Of a stretch of 64,000 nt of DNA, positions 33,214 to 43,003 are shown piece by piece; the first letter of the stretch is position 1, and the number at the start of each line of letters is the position of its first letter. This DNA is from Lachnospiraceae bacterium (GTDB taxonomy: Bacteria; Bacillota; Clostridia; Lachnospirales; Lachnospiraceae). Below the pieces are notes generated by a model that saw only the letters and a program-made list of their open reading frames with translations, did no database searches and was not told where the DNA came from. The DNA is taken from contig CAJTDK010000001.1 of the NCBI GenBank assembly GCA_910575105.1, positions 292,999 to 356,998 of the forward strand. Reading direction: 5' to 3'. The translations under genes were made by a program, and so were the position numbers.

Positions 33214-33425
33214 GTCTTACCTCCTCCTGTTTCAGTTTCTTTTTTGTTTGTGTCTTAATTTTACACGTTCCGTCCTTTCCATGTCGGACAAAAAATGAAT
33301 AATAACAAGTATTTTAATGGCTACTTTTTTATCCCTCTAAATACAAATATACTATTTTTTCCCGCCGGAATAAATCTTTTTTTCAAAAATAATTATTTTT
33401 CAACAAACCGCATATCCCCCTGGTG

Positions 33426-33458
33426 TTCCTGTGCTTTTTTCACTGAAAAGCACAGGAA
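33426..33458. other. 13-bp perfect inverted repeat in the arcA upstream region
   Basis: TTCCTGTGCTTTT (33426-33438) and AAAAGCACAGGAA (33446-33458) with a 7-nt spacer. It has no U-tract in either direction, so an operator or RNA structure is more likely than a terminator. A second inverted repeat, TTGACAA-N8-TTGTCAA, lies at 33529-33550 just upstream of the pcp pseudogene. The rest of 33214-33590 is AT-rich and gene-free. Confidence 0.5.
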
Positions 33459-33590
33459 AATACAAAGAATCCGGCCCTAAATGTCCGAAAAAAAATGGTA
33501 TTTTTATATCAATAAGGCGCCTTGAAACTTGACAACTAAATATTTGTCAATAATTCGCGGAAATCGCGAAAATTAAAGGAGGATAACGGT

Positions 33591-34500
33591 ATGGAATGCA
33601 TAACCTTAATAGGAATCGTAATCTTTATTTTAGGATTCGCTCTAAAGCTGGACAATATCCTTATAATCATTGCCGCAGCCATCGCGACCGCACTGACCAG
33701 AGGATTGGGCGTTGGCGGATTACTGGAGACTCTTGGTTCAAGGTTTGTCGACAATAGAAACATCACTCTCTTTCTCACTGTCCTGATCGTAACCGGTACA
33801 CTGGAGCGAAGCGGTCTGAATGAAGCAGCGGCAGCGCTTATTTCCAAAGTGAAGGGCGCCTCCGCAGGTGTTATCGTATCCGTTTACGCTGTCATGAGAG
33901 GTTTTGAACCTTTTGGAAAGGAAACGATAAATCCAGCTTTTGAATCAGTGAAACGGCTCCCTGATACAGTCGCCGGAGCCAGCATCGTAAAGCTTGAGAT
34001 CCCGACCGTATTCGGAGAAGCCGGAAGAGCTGTGGAAAAAGGGATTATCGAGCATAAACCCGATGTTGTTATCTGTGCAGGACAAGTCTGGCGGCGACGC
34101 CAATATTCAGGTGGAACGCATCGCGGTCAATCTGATCGAAGCTTCGATTCCGGATAACGCCGGAAATCAACAGACAGATACCAGATGCCAGAAGGACGGG
34201 CCAATTGCATATTTTGCATCCATCCCGGTAAAGGCAATCGTCCAGAATATCCGGGATTCAAAAATCCCGGCAAGCATATCTTATTCTGCCGGATGCTATG
34301 TATGCAACACTGTAATGTATGATCTGTTCTATATGATCGGCAAACGGTATCCGCATATCCGCGGCGGGTTTATCCATGTTCCTTTTGTTGTATCTCAGGC
34401 AGTTGACAAGCCGCCCAGAACCGCTACTATGGCTATCGAGACGATGACTGCCGCCCTGGAGTGCGCAATTGAAGCGATCGTGAAAGAAGAAAACAACTGA
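33591..34500 (+). pseudogene. pcp: Fused and frameshifted DUF969 transporter / pyroglutamyl peptidase
   Basis: Residues 1-103 match the N-terminal half of DUF969 membrane proteins (GFALKLDNILIIIAAAIATA, FVDNRNITLFL). At about residue 104 the frame passes directly into pyroglutamyl-peptidase I (RGFEPFGKETINPAFESVKR), lacking only its first residues. Near 34080 a one-base shift moves the reading frame; the rest of Pcp continues to 34500 with all catalytic parts (ERIAVN Glu, SAGCYVCN Cys, GFIHVP His). The intact order in other Firmicutes is DUF969-DUF979-pcp, so one in-frame deletion removed DUF979 and a later indel broke the fusion. Confidence 0.85.
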
Positions 34501-34538
34501 CCTGAGATCCGCCCGCCGGAAAATAAACTGATGTAAAT

Positions 34539-34585
34539 AAGGCATACAGGAAAGAATCCATCTCTTTCTTTGTATGCCTTTTTTT
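34539..34585 (+). terminator. Terminator after the pcp pseudogene
   Basis: AAGGCATACA (34539-34548) pairs with TGTATGCCTT (34571-34580), with further GAAAGA/TCTTTC pairing inside, followed by TTTTT. It also separates the convergent MATE gene. Confidence 0.85.
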
Positions 34586-34592
34586 ACTATAC

Positions 34593-35981
34593 CTAATTAC
34601 CCGCCTGAAGCCACCTTCCGCTCTTAAACCTCAATATACACAGCGCCATCCGCACCATGCAGTCTATGCCTACGATAATCCAGACGCCGACGATGCCCAC
34701 ATGAAACATATGAATTGCCGCCCATATCATACCGACCCGCAATCCCCACATACCGATCAGGCTTACGAAGAAAGAAAATCTCACATCCCCCGCTCCTCTG
34801 AATATCCCGCTGGAAACTAAAAAGAACGAGAAAAATATCTCTGTCAGAGCCGCAACTAAAAGCGTCTTCGTTCCAAGCGCTACTACGCCTGCGTCGCTGC
34901 TGAAAAACCGCATGATGTAATGAGAACCGAGCGCCACGGGAATGCAGAACAATTCTATCAATACGATGCTCCAAAAGCATATATATTTCATATACTGCTT
35001 TGCAAGTTCCTTCTTTCCCGCCCCCAGAGCCTGTCCGATCAACGCTGTCGCCGTATATGACATGCCAAAGGCCGGCATGTACAATATCCCCTCTATCTGC
35101 GCGGTGAGATAATGGGCGGACAGCGCAACCGTTCCAAGGGAAGCTAAAATGGATGTTATAAACACCTGTCCGAAATTCAGCGTCCAACGCTCTAAGAGCA
35201 CCGGAATCCCTATTCTTTTCAGCGTAAGCAGCGTATCCCTGTTGGCCGTGTATTCTTTTCCAGACAGTTTTAACCGAAAGGACGCTCCCCTCCGGCACAT
35301 AGTCAGAAGCAGCATGACAGCCAGCAGAACCTGAGAGGCACAGGTTGCCGCGGCCGCTCCTTTTATTCCCATCCCGGCTCCCCACATATGTATACTTCTG
35401 CCGCCCAGCACGATATCCCTCTCCGGATAGATCAGCAGAAAGTTTCCAATGATGTTTCCAACATTGGCAATGATGCTTAGCACGAGCGGAAGCCTTGTAT
35501 TTCCCGTAGACCTGTAATTTGACGACAGGACAACTGCCAGCGTCTGCGGTACCATACCGTATCCGATGATGCGAAGATATACCCTCGCATACGGTATAAC
35601 CTCTTCCTTAGCTCCCATCCAGACAGGAAGCCTCTGATGCAGACAAAATATTAAAACAAAAAGGAACAGTCCGGTACATATGGCACATGTAATAGACTGT
35701 AGTCCTAAACTGTTTGTCCTTTCCGGTTTCTTCTCGCCTACAGAGCGCGCGATCATATAGGAAAACCCTGTACTCAGCGCACCCATAAGTCCATTTGCCA
35801 CCCAGACTAACGCAATATTTACCGCAACAGACGCCGTGGCTACCGCTCCCAGCGAGCCTACCATCGCCGTATCAACCAGCGATGCCATACAGGCAAGAAG
35901 CTGTTCTAACATCGCCGGCCATGCTATCTTTATGATTATTTTTGAAATATCTGTATCAAATTTAATCTTAGATTGATTCAT
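34593..35981 (-). CDS. MATE-family efflux transporter
   Basis: A 462-residue protein with 12 hydrophobic segments and the MATE opening IAWPAMLEQLLACMASLVDT. Its ATG overlaps the stop of the AGCS symporter gene (TAATG), so it belongs to the racemase-symporter operon. Translational coupling to amino acid carriers is unusual for a drug pump and suggests export of a product or analogue of the same pathway. Substrate unknown. Confidence 0.88.
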   Translation of the reverse strand: MNQSKIKFDTDISKIIIKIAWPAMLEQLLACMASLVDTAMVGSLGAVATASVAVNIALVWVANGLMGALSTGFSYMIARSVGEKKPERTNSLGLQSITCAICTGLFLFVLIFCLHQRLPVWMGAKEEVIPYARVYLRIIGYGMVPQTLAVVLSSNYRSTGNTRLPLVLSIIANVGNIIGNFLLIYPERDIVLGGRSIHMWGAGMGIKGAAAATCASQVLLAVMLLLTMCRRGASFRLKLSGKEYTANRDTLLTLKRIGIPVLLERWTLNFGQVFITSILASLGTVALSAHYLTAQIEGILYMPAFGMSYTATALIGQALGAGKKELAKQYMKYICFWSIVLIELFCIPVALGSHYIMRFFSSDAGVVALGTKTLLVAALTEIFFSFFLVSSGIFRGAGDVRFSFFVSLIGMWGLRVGMIWAAIHMFHVGIVGVWIIVGIDCMVRMALCILRFKSGRWLQAGN

Positions 35982-37519
35982 TACTTTTGTTCTTTACTCC
36001 AAATTTCACTTTCTACCCCGATTTCAGATGAGACAAATCTTTCTCCGCCTGTCTTGATATAATCTTTTAACGCCGCATAGACATACCGCGCTCCGATAAG
36101 GATAACCGGCGCGTTCACAAAGACAAGCGCGATATTGATAAAATCTGTTACGTTCCAGAGATTATCAAGCTCCTGTCCGGAAAGTACGCACAGAATACCA
36201 ATCGGCACAAAAATCAGGGAACCAAGCGCACGCACCAGATTCGTACATTTTGCGGACTTAGTAATCCTTGTCCCGGCAATAACCGCGAAGGATACAAGAC
36301 CCAGCAGGGTAGTGAACGCAAATAAAGCATAACACACACAGATAATAAATGCTACTATAGAATCTCCCGCCGTACCAGGCGCCAAAGCCTGCGTAGACTG
36401 AAGAAATACGTCAATAGTGGAAGATTTCAATGTCTCCCAGTCATATGCGGCATTGTCCCACAGATGAGCGCCGCACACAACATATCCTGTCAGTGTACAG
36501 ATAATAATTGTATCCAGGAAAACGCCGATTGCCTGTATAAATCCCTGTGCGCACGGATGATCCTGCTCCGCGACTGCAGCCGACATCGTAATCGTTCCCT
36601 GACCGGCCTCATTAGAAAGCAGTCCGCGCTTAATTCCCTGTGACAATACGATACCGAAGCCTCCGCCGAATACTGCCTGCGGCTTGAATGCGCCTATAAT
36701 GATCGCCTGTATAAATGACGGGAAATACTGGATGTTGATCATAACCAGAACAAGGATAATCCCGCCGTAAATCACTGCCATAACCGGTACCATCTTATCT
36801 GTAATTGCCGTAACTCTCTTAATTCCCCCGAATACTGCCGCCGCAACTCCGATAACTAAGATCACCGCAATCGCATAATAAAGCGGGGAAGTCCTGTTGG
36901 TCTCGGCTCCTGTCAATGTCTCCACTGCTTTCCCGGTTGCCGTAAACACATGGAATGTCTGAATCGGAATACTTGACATCGCATAAGCAATAAACGCTAC
37001 TGCAAGCATAACTCCAACGCCTTTTTTATTCCCTAAAAGCTTTTGTCCATAGTAGGGAAGTCCTCCTACATATTCGTCTCCGTCCTTCTCCTTAAAAATC
37101 TGTGACAGTGTCGCCTCGATAAATGAGCTTGCCATTCCAAATAACGCAGATATCCACATCCAGAAGATGGCTCCCGGACCGCCGACCGCTACCGCTCCGG
37201 TAACGCCCGTAAGGTTTCCCGGTCCGACGCGCATCGCCGTACTCAGCAGAAAAGAAGCCAGCGGGCTTACGCCCACATCGCCTTTCTTTTTCTTAGTCAG
37301 ACTCTTAATCCCCGCCTTAAAAAAGCGGAACTGGACTCCCCTTGTCCTTACTGTAAAGTAAATCCCCATGCCGACCAGCAATATGATGGCAAACGGGAAA
37401 TTACCGATTATCGGAATATTAGCGTACCATTCGAAATTCGTCGGAAAACTCCACAAAAAATCCGTTACGGGAGCCATTGCTATAAACCAGCTGTCTACTA
37501 TATCAAATATTTTCTGCAT
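35981..37519 (-). CDS. AGCS-family sodium:amino acid symporter (1)
   Basis: A 512-residue membrane protein of the alanine/glycine:cation symporter family. Typical parts are GPGNLTGVTGAVAVGGPGAI and SNEAGQGTI, with about 11 membrane segments. It is 11 bp downstream of a second AGCS gene of similar sequence, so the two probably arose by duplication. Members usually carry alanine, glycine or D-alanine with sodium. Coupling with a racemase could indicate uptake of a D- or mixed amino acid. Confidence 0.9.
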   Translation of the reverse strand: MQKIFDIVDSWFIAMAPVTDFLWSFPTNFEWYANIPIIGNFPFAIILLVGMGIYFTVRTRGVQFRFFKAGIKSLTKKKKGDVGVSPLASFLLSTAMRVGPGNLTGVTGAVAVGGPGAIFWMWISALFGMASSFIEATLSQIFKEKDGDEYVGGLPYYGQKLLGNKKGVGVMLAVAFIAYAMSSIPIQTFHVFTATGKAVETLTGAETNRTSPLYYAIAVILVIGVAAAVFGGIKRVTAITDKMVPVMAVIYGGIILVLVMINIQYFPSFIQAIIIGAFKPQAVFGGGFGIVLSQGIKRGLLSNEAGQGTITMSAAVAEQDHPCAQGFIQAIGVFLDTIIICTLTGYVVCGAHLWDNAAYDWETLKSSTIDVFLQSTQALAPGTAGDSIVAFIICVCYALFAFTTLLGLVSFAVIAGTRITKSAKCTNLVRALGSLIFVPIGILCVLSGQELDNLWNVTDFINIALVFVNAPVILIGARYVYAALKDYIKTGGERFVSSEIGVESEIWSKEQK

Positions 37520-37530
37520 ACTGTTCCTCC

Positions 37531-39084
37531 TTACGCAGTCTTATTGCTCTTCTCCTTGCTCCAAACCTCGCTTTCTATACCAATATCCGCCGCAACAAAC
37601 CGCTTTCCGCCTCCCGTTTTATAATCCCGGTAAGCTTTCATAACGATATTTCTTCCCACGATCAGCGTCGGAATATTGATAAATATCAGAATAACATTGA
37701 TCAGGTCGGATACATACCACAAATTGTCAAGCTGCAGCCCGGCCAAAACAGTAATCGTCCCCAGCGGTACAAAAAACAATGCGCCTATGGCTCTGGAAAA
37801 GAAGATAAAGCCTTTGCTCTTGGATATCTTATTTGCCGCTATCTCCGTATAAGTCAGGTCGCAGAGCAGCGTAGTGAATGCAAATAACCCAAAAGCAACA
37901 ACTACAAAAATAAACACGACTGTATCAAGAGCTCCCTCGCCTGGAACCAGCGCTTTTATCGAAGTCAGGAATGTCCCGATCTTATCGAGCTTCATAGTCT
38001 CCCAATCTACTCCCGGATTCTCCCAGATCGCTCCGGCCGTAACCACAAATCCCGCGAGAGAACAGATGACGATCGTATCTACGAATACACCGAGTGCCTG
38101 CACGAAGCCCTGCTCACACGGATGATTGGCATCTGCAATCGAAGCCGCCTGTGTGGATGTTCCCATACCTGCCTCATTGGAGAGAAGCCCTCGCTTTAAG
38201 CCCTGTGCCAGCGCCGTGCCAAAGGCACCGCCAAAAACTGCCTGCGGTTTAAATGCCCCCACAAATACTGCCGAAAAGAACGCCGGGACTTTGTTCAAAT
38301 TCAGGATAATCAGAAGTCCGACAATCACGATATACCCCATCGCCATCACTGGCACTACCTTGTCCGAAAACTTTACCACACTCTTTATTCCGCCGAAGGT
38401 AATAATCGCGATAATTGCCACGATCGCTATTGCTATCACGTAATAGAGCGGCTCTGTAACCTCTGTCGTCCGGCCGGTCATTTCATTTGCGATAGAGCTT
38501 GCCGCCGTAAATACATGGAAAGTATGTACCGGGATGCTGAGCATATTGTAAAGCAGATAGAGGATACACATGCCTGTGCCGATCCACACCTTATTCTTCC
38601 AGATTTTCTGGATATAGAAGGTAAATCCGCCTACATATTCACTGCCCTTTTTCTCCTTAAATATCTGTGCCAGTGTCGCCTCTCCGAACGCCGTCGCCAT
38701 CCCCATAAATGCAGATATCCACATCCAGAATATAGCTCCCGGGCCACCGATCGTCACCGCCCCTGTCACGCCCACGATGTTGCCGGCTCCCACGCGGCCA
38801 CCCATGCTGATAAGAAATGCCGCCAACTGCGATGTGCCGACTGTCGTTTCCTTCTTCTGGGTCAGCATCTTAATACTGGTCTTAAATTCTTTCACCTGCA
38901 CAAAGCCAAACTTAATCGTAAAATACAGACTGCCGCCAAGAAGCAGCAGTATCGCCACCGAAAAATTTCCCAAAATCGGAATATTCGCATACCACTCAAA
39001 GTTCGTCGGAAAATCCCAGAGAAAGTCCGCTACCGGAACGGCGCCCGCAAAGAGTTGGTTTACCATATCAAATAAATGCGTCAT
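37531..39084 (-). CDS. AGCS-family sodium:amino acid symporter (2)
   Basis: A 517-residue paralogue of the preceding symporter with the same landmarks (GAGNIVGVTGAVTIGGPGAI, SNEAGMGTSTQAA). Both N-termini share the NFEWYANIP segment. It follows the racemase gene by 49 bp. Two tandem carriers with diverged substrate loops suggest related but different substrates, or different affinities for one. Confidence 0.9.
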   Translation of the reverse strand: MTHLFDMVNQLFAGAVPVADFLWDFPTNFEWYANIPILGNFSVAILLLLGGSLYFTIKFGFVQVKEFKTSIKMLTQKKETTVGTSQLAAFLISMGGRVGAGNIVGVTGAVTIGGPGAIFWMWISAFMGMATAFGEATLAQIFKEKKGSEYVGGFTFYIQKIWKNKVWIGTGMCILYLLYNMLSIPVHTFHVFTAASSIANEMTGRTTEVTEPLYYVIAIAIVAIIAIITFGGIKSVVKFSDKVVPVMAMGYIVIVGLLIILNLNKVPAFFSAVFVGAFKPQAVFGGAFGTALAQGLKRGLLSNEAGMGTSTQAASIADANHPCEQGFVQALGVFVDTIVICSLAGFVVTAGAIWENPGVDWETMKLDKIGTFLTSIKALVPGEGALDTVVFIFVVVAFGLFAFTTLLCDLTYTEIAANKISKSKGFIFFSRAIGALFFVPLGTITVLAGLQLDNLWYVSDLINVILIFINIPTLIVGRNIVMKAYRDYKTGGGKRFVAADIGIESEVWSKEKSNKTA

Positions 39085-39133
39085 AGTTACCTCCTTGTAA
39101 AGAGTACGTAGTTAATAACTACCAGGTTAACAG

Positions 39134-39853
39134 TTACAGTTCCACATGACTGTTGTTCTCAAACACCGGATACACCGCCGTTATATGCGAAAGCCCTGTC
39201 CGTACGCACAGCTCCGCATATGCAGCCGCCACAAAAGCTGGATCGATCACCTTAAGCGGCAGCTCCTTCTCTATCTTCCCACCGTATCCTGCCATACCAA
39301 GACATCCCAGTATAATCCCGTCTGAACGGTCCTCCTCCACGGCCTTTCTGCATACCGCCTTCAGATACTCCTCTGTCGCCTCCGGATTACTTCTCAGTTC
39401 GCCGATAGGAATGTCTAGCGCCCGTACAGATACCATTTTCTCCCGAGCGATTCCATTTCTCATAAGCCTACGGTATGTTCTTGGAATGTTAATGCTCTCG
39501 GACGTCAGCACCGTAAAGCGGTTGCACAGCATAGACGCTGCCGCAAGGGACGTCTCTCCCGGCCCAATGACCGGGATCCGCACATTCTCCCGGATTGCAT
39601 CGATTCCCACATCGCTGAAGCAGTAGATGACGATTGCGTCAAAGCCGTCCTTTTCTGCCTTAATGCTCTCCTTCACCATCTCTGCGGCCGCAAAAGCTTC
39701 ATCCGTATTGCAGTCCAGCTCATCCGGCCCCTTTTTGATGCAGTCGACCGACACCTCCGCGTCAGAAGAAAGGGCCGCCCTCAGCATCTCTTCCCGTGCA
39801 TCCATCGTTTCCCGGCTCATCGCCTTGTCAGACATAATTACCTTAATTCTCAT
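39134..39853 (-). CDS. Aspartate/glutamate/hydantoin racemase family protein
   Basis: A 239-residue cofactor-independent racemase. The two catalytic cysteines sit in VIYCFSDVG (C78) and IILGCLGMAG (C184), matching the spacing of hydantoin racemase and AroM-like proteins. These enzymes invert a carbon next to a carboxyl or carbonyl by a two-base mechanism. It is the first gene of the racemase/AGCS/AGCS/MATE operon. The substrate could be an amino acid, a hydantoin or another cyclic amide; hydrolases of cyclic-amide type are encoded 4 kb upstream. Confidence 0.87.
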   Translation of the reverse strand: MRIKVIMSDKAMSRETMDAREEMLRAALSSDAEVSVDCIKKGPDELDCNTDEAFAAAEMVKESIKAEKDGFDAIVIYCFSDVGIDAIRENVRIPVIGPGETSLAAASMLCNRFTVLTSESINIPRTYRRLMRNGIAREKMVSVRALDIPIGELRSNPEATEEYLKAVCRKAVEEDRSDGIILGCLGMAGYGGKIEKELPLKVIDPAFVAAAYAELCVRTGLSHITAVYPVFENNSHVEL

Positions 39854-39899
39854 CCGCGTCTCCTTCCTGACCTAATAAAAATATCGCTTAAAATACAAT

Positions 39900-39944
39900 A
39901 GACATAGTATCTTAACTTCCCTGATGAGCAAAAATACTATGTCT
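39900..39944. promoter_or_regulatory. 11-bp inverted repeat upstream of the racemase operon
   Basis: AGACATAGTAT (39900-39910) and ATACTATGTCT (39934-39944) are perfect inverted arms 23 bp apart, 46 bp before the racemase ATG. It could be a looped operator or a leader hairpin. A CGCAGC/GCTGCG hairpin at about 39984-39999 lies between it and the NhaC stop and may end the upstream operon. Confidence 0.5.
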
Positions 39945-40015
39945 GCTATATAATTTTCCCTGCCCGCACATTACAGCTTTCCGCAGCCTAAGCTGCGCAG
40001 GCCAAAATTATTATC

Positions 40016-41572
40016 TTATCCTTGCTCTGGCGCCTTCACCTGCCCGTTTTTCTTTACAGACATTTTATGTAATCCATAGATTACCGGAAGCAGTATTACG
40101 ATACCGCCCACCAAAGTAAGAGGCGTTGAAACCCATCCTGCGATCAAAAACAGGACGCCGCAGACGATGCCTGCCGTTACCGCGTAAGGCATCTGTGTCT
40201 CAAAGTGGTCGATATGGTCGCATGCCGCACCGATCGATGCCATGATCGTCGTATCAGAGATCGGTGAGCAGTGGTCGCCCACAACGGATCCGCTGATGAT
40301 CGCCGCGCTGATCACCGGAAGGGATACCCCTAAATTAATCGCCATCGGCATACCGATCGGGAAGAGGATCGCCATCGTTCCCCATGAAGTACCTGTTGCA
40401 AAGGACATTACCGCGCCCATCAGGTACAGGATAAATGCCAGCACTCCCGGATTCAGGAATCCCTGGGTGATCTTAACCAGATAATCCGCTGTGCCCATCG
40501 TTCCATTTACCCCGGACAATGACCATGCAAGCGTCAGTACTACGCACATGAACATCATATTTGCCCAGCCTCCTTCGACGATCTTCATACATTCGCCAAA
40601 GGTATAGATTTTATTCTTGATACACAGGATGATCAGCACGATCAGTCCGCTTAAGAAGCCAGACGCGATAGCAGTTCTGATGTCGCTTCCCGCAACCTTC
40701 GTGTGCCAGATCCCTAATTTGGTCAGATAAGCGAAGATGACCACTAAAAGTACTACGAGCGGGATCACCATAGTGCTTACCTTCGCCTTTTCCGGGTCGA
40801 CCGCAGGCCCCTTTGCCTCACCACGCATAGGCGTACCGCCCTCTCTGATGGTTTGTCCGGTCTTCATGGCTCTGTTCTGCGCCTTTAACATCGGGCCGTA
40901 ATCCCATGACGTAATCGCCATAAAACCAGCCATAATCAGCGTCAGTATCGCATAGAAGTTAAAGGGTATACACTGGGTAAATATCTCAAAGCCGTTGGTA
41001 TTGGTAATCGCGGCATTCTGAAGCTCCGTGTCGATCAACCCCTGGGTGTACACACCCCATCCAATGATCGGAACCAGCGCGCAGATCGGCGTCGTAGTAC
41101 AGTCCAGTATGTACGCGAATTTTTCTCTGGAGACACGCAGCTTTTCTGCCAGCGCTTCAAAGATCGGTCCTACCATCAGGGAGTTGCCGTTGTCAGTGAA
41201 CCATACGATCAGACCGCCGATCCAGATTCCGGTCTCACATTTCACACGGGAATTGACCCATTTTGTAACCTTATTGGTAAATGCATAGGCGCCGCCGGAT
41301 TTTGTCAGCAGCGCGACAAAGCCTCCGATGATCGTCATCATAATCAGGCCCTGTACATTTACCTCGTCCAGCAATGCGCCAAAGATATAATCATGGATCA
41401 TGGTAGTAAATCCCATCAGCGGATTAAACCCTGCCACGATGGTAGCGCTCACATATACCGTCACAAATAATGACACAATGATATTTTTTGTTATAAGTGC
41501 CAGCGCAATGGCAAGCACCGGGGGAACTAATGAAAGTATTCCATAATTAACAACTGTTTCCACAGCATCCAT
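40016..41572 (-). CDS. NhaC-family antiporter or amino acid carrier
   Basis: A 518-residue membrane protein of the NhaC family (IT superfamily) with about 12 segments; NPLMGFTTMIHDYIFGALLD and FTDNGNSLMVGP are family-like, and SGSVVGDHCSPISDTTIMAS is the classic NhaC motif. NhaC members exchange sodium for protons, but several act as carboxylate or amino acid exchangers. As the last gene of a lyase/hydrolase/malic enzyme operon, substrate uptake or product exchange is a likelier role than pH control. Confidence 0.87.
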   Translation of the reverse strand: MDAVETVVNYGILSLVPPVLAIALALITKNIIVSLFVTVYVSATIVAGFNPLMGFTTMIHDYIFGALLDEVNVQGLIMMTIIGGFVALLTKSGGAYAFTNKVTKWVNSRVKCETGIWIGGLIVWFTDNGNSLMVGPIFEALAEKLRVSREKFAYILDCTTTPICALVPIIGWGVYTQGLIDTELQNAAITNTNGFEIFTQCIPFNFYAILTLIMAGFMAITSWDYGPMLKAQNRAMKTGQTIREGGTPMRGEAKGPAVDPEKAKVSTMVIPLVVLLVVIFAYLTKLGIWHTKVAGSDIRTAIASGFLSGLIVLIILCIKNKIYTFGECMKIVEGGWANMMFMCVVLTLAWSLSGVNGTMGTADYLVKITQGFLNPGVLAFILYLMGAVMSFATGTSWGTMAILFPIGMPMAINLGVSLPVISAAIISGSVVGDHCSPISDTTIMASIGAACDHIDHFETQMPYAVTAGIVCGVLFLIAGWVSTPLTLVGGIVILLPVIYGLHKMSVKKNGQVKAPEQG

Positions 41573-41601
41573 ATTTTCTTCCTCCTTATTTTCGCTTTAC
41601 T

Positions 41602-42984
41602 CTAAAAGCTGTCCAGCCATTCCTTCTCTTTCGCGATCTGTCTTCTCACCTCAGACGGAGCCGTACCGCCGTAGGATACTCTCGCTTCTACGCACGCCGG
41701 GATACTGATATCGCCCAGTGTCTCCTTTGTCACCCGGCTGTCGATCTCCTGAAGCTGTGCGTCGGTCAGGTCTTCAAAATCACAGTTGTTGTTCTCGCAC
41801 GCCTTCACCATACGGCCGACGATAGAATGCGCCTCCCTGAACGGAATGCCCTGCTTTGCAAAATGCTCTGCGATATCCGTGGCATTTAAGAAGCCCTTTC
41901 CTAACTGCTTCTGGATCTGATCCATACGGAACTCTGTATTTTCCAGCATCTTTGCAAATATGGTGATGCTTGCCTTCCAGGTATCGATGGCATCGAACAG
42001 GCTCTCCTTATCCTCCTGGAAATCCTTGTTATAAGCCAGGGCCGTTCCTTTCATCACTGTCAGAAGCTGCATCAGATCGCCGTATACACGCCCTACCTTT
42101 CCTCTGAGAAGCTCTGCCATATCCGGATTTTTCTTCTGCGGCATGATACTGCTGCCCGTACAGAAGCTGTCGTCAATAGCAATGTAGGAGAATTCCGAAG
42201 TATTCCACCAGGTAAACTCCTCCGCCCATCTTGATAAGTGCATCATAGAGATTGCAGCGTCGCTCAGGAACTCAAGGCTGTAATCCCGGTCGCTGACACT
42301 GTCCATCGCATTTTCTGTCGGAGCTGTAAAGCCCAGAATCTCCGCAGTCCTGTGGCGGTTCGTCGGCAGAGTAGTGCCTGCCAGCGCACATGCGCCAAGC
42401 GGACAGTAATTCATCCGGTCATAGGTATCCTGAAGCCTCTGCAGATCCCGTTTGAACATCTGGAAATATGCCATAAACACGAATCCAATCGTAATCGGCT
42501 GTGCGTGCTGCAGATGGGTGAACCCGATGGTGATCTCATCCGCATATTTCTCCGCCTTTTCTAAGATAACAGACTCCAGATAGCGCAGCCGGTCCATGAT
42601 CTCCCTGATCTCTCTTCTGACGTAGAGCCTTCCGTCTACCTGACACTGGTCATTCCGGCTTCTTGCTGTGTGGAGTTTCTTGCCCACGTCGCCGATTCTT
42701 TGGATCAGCCTGCTCTCGATGCCCATGTGGATATCCTCGTCCTCCACACTGAATACGATCTTCCCGTTCTCGATATCCTTACGGATATCCTCAAGTCCTG
42801 CGATGATCGCATCCTTCTCTTCCATAGAAACGATCCCCTGCTCGCCCAGCATGGTCACATGCGCGATGCTTCCGTCGATATCATCGTTGTACATCCTCTG
42901 GTCGAATCCGATGGAGGCGTTGAACTTCTTTACGATGTCGTCCATCTCCTTCTCAAATCGTCCTCCCCATAAACTTCCTGCCAT
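41602..42984 (-). CDS. argH: Argininosuccinate lyase (possibly catabolic)
   Basis: A 460-residue fumarase/aspartase-superfamily lyase. Landmarks are LHTARSRNDQ (104-113), THLQHAQP with catalytic H160, and the flexible GSSIMPQKKNPD loop with S278/S279. The step releases fumarate from argininosuccinate. The RNDQ motif continues as CQVDGRLYVR rather than the usual VATD, a small departure. There is no argG nearby; instead it is sandwiched between hydrolases, malic enzyme and a carrier. I suggest a catabolic role on argininosuccinate or another N-succinyl compound; biosynthetic ArgH remains possible. Confidence 0.88.
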   Translation of the reverse strand: MAGSLWGGRFEKEMDDIVKKFNASIGFDQRMYNDDIDGSIAHVTMLGEQGIVSMEEKDAIIAGLEDIRKDIENGKIVFSVEDEDIHMGIESRLIQRIGDVGKKLHTARSRNDQCQVDGRLYVRREIREIMDRLRYLESVILEKAEKYADEITIGFTHLQHAQPITIGFVFMAYFQMFKRDLQRLQDTYDRMNYCPLGACALAGTTLPTNRHRTAEILGFTAPTENAMDSVSDRDYSLEFLSDAAISMMHLSRWAEEFTWWNTSEFSYIAIDDSFCTGSSIMPQKKNPDMAELLRGKVGRVYGDLMQLLTVMKGTALAYNKDFQEDKESLFDAIDTWKASITIFAKMLENTEFRMDQIQKQLGKGFLNATDIAEHFAKQGIPFREAHSIVGRMVKACENNNCDFEDLTDAQLQEIDSRVTKETLGDISIPACVEARVSYGGTAPSEVRRQIAKEKEWLDSF

Positions 42985-43003
42985 TTTCTCATTCTCCTTC
43001 CTG

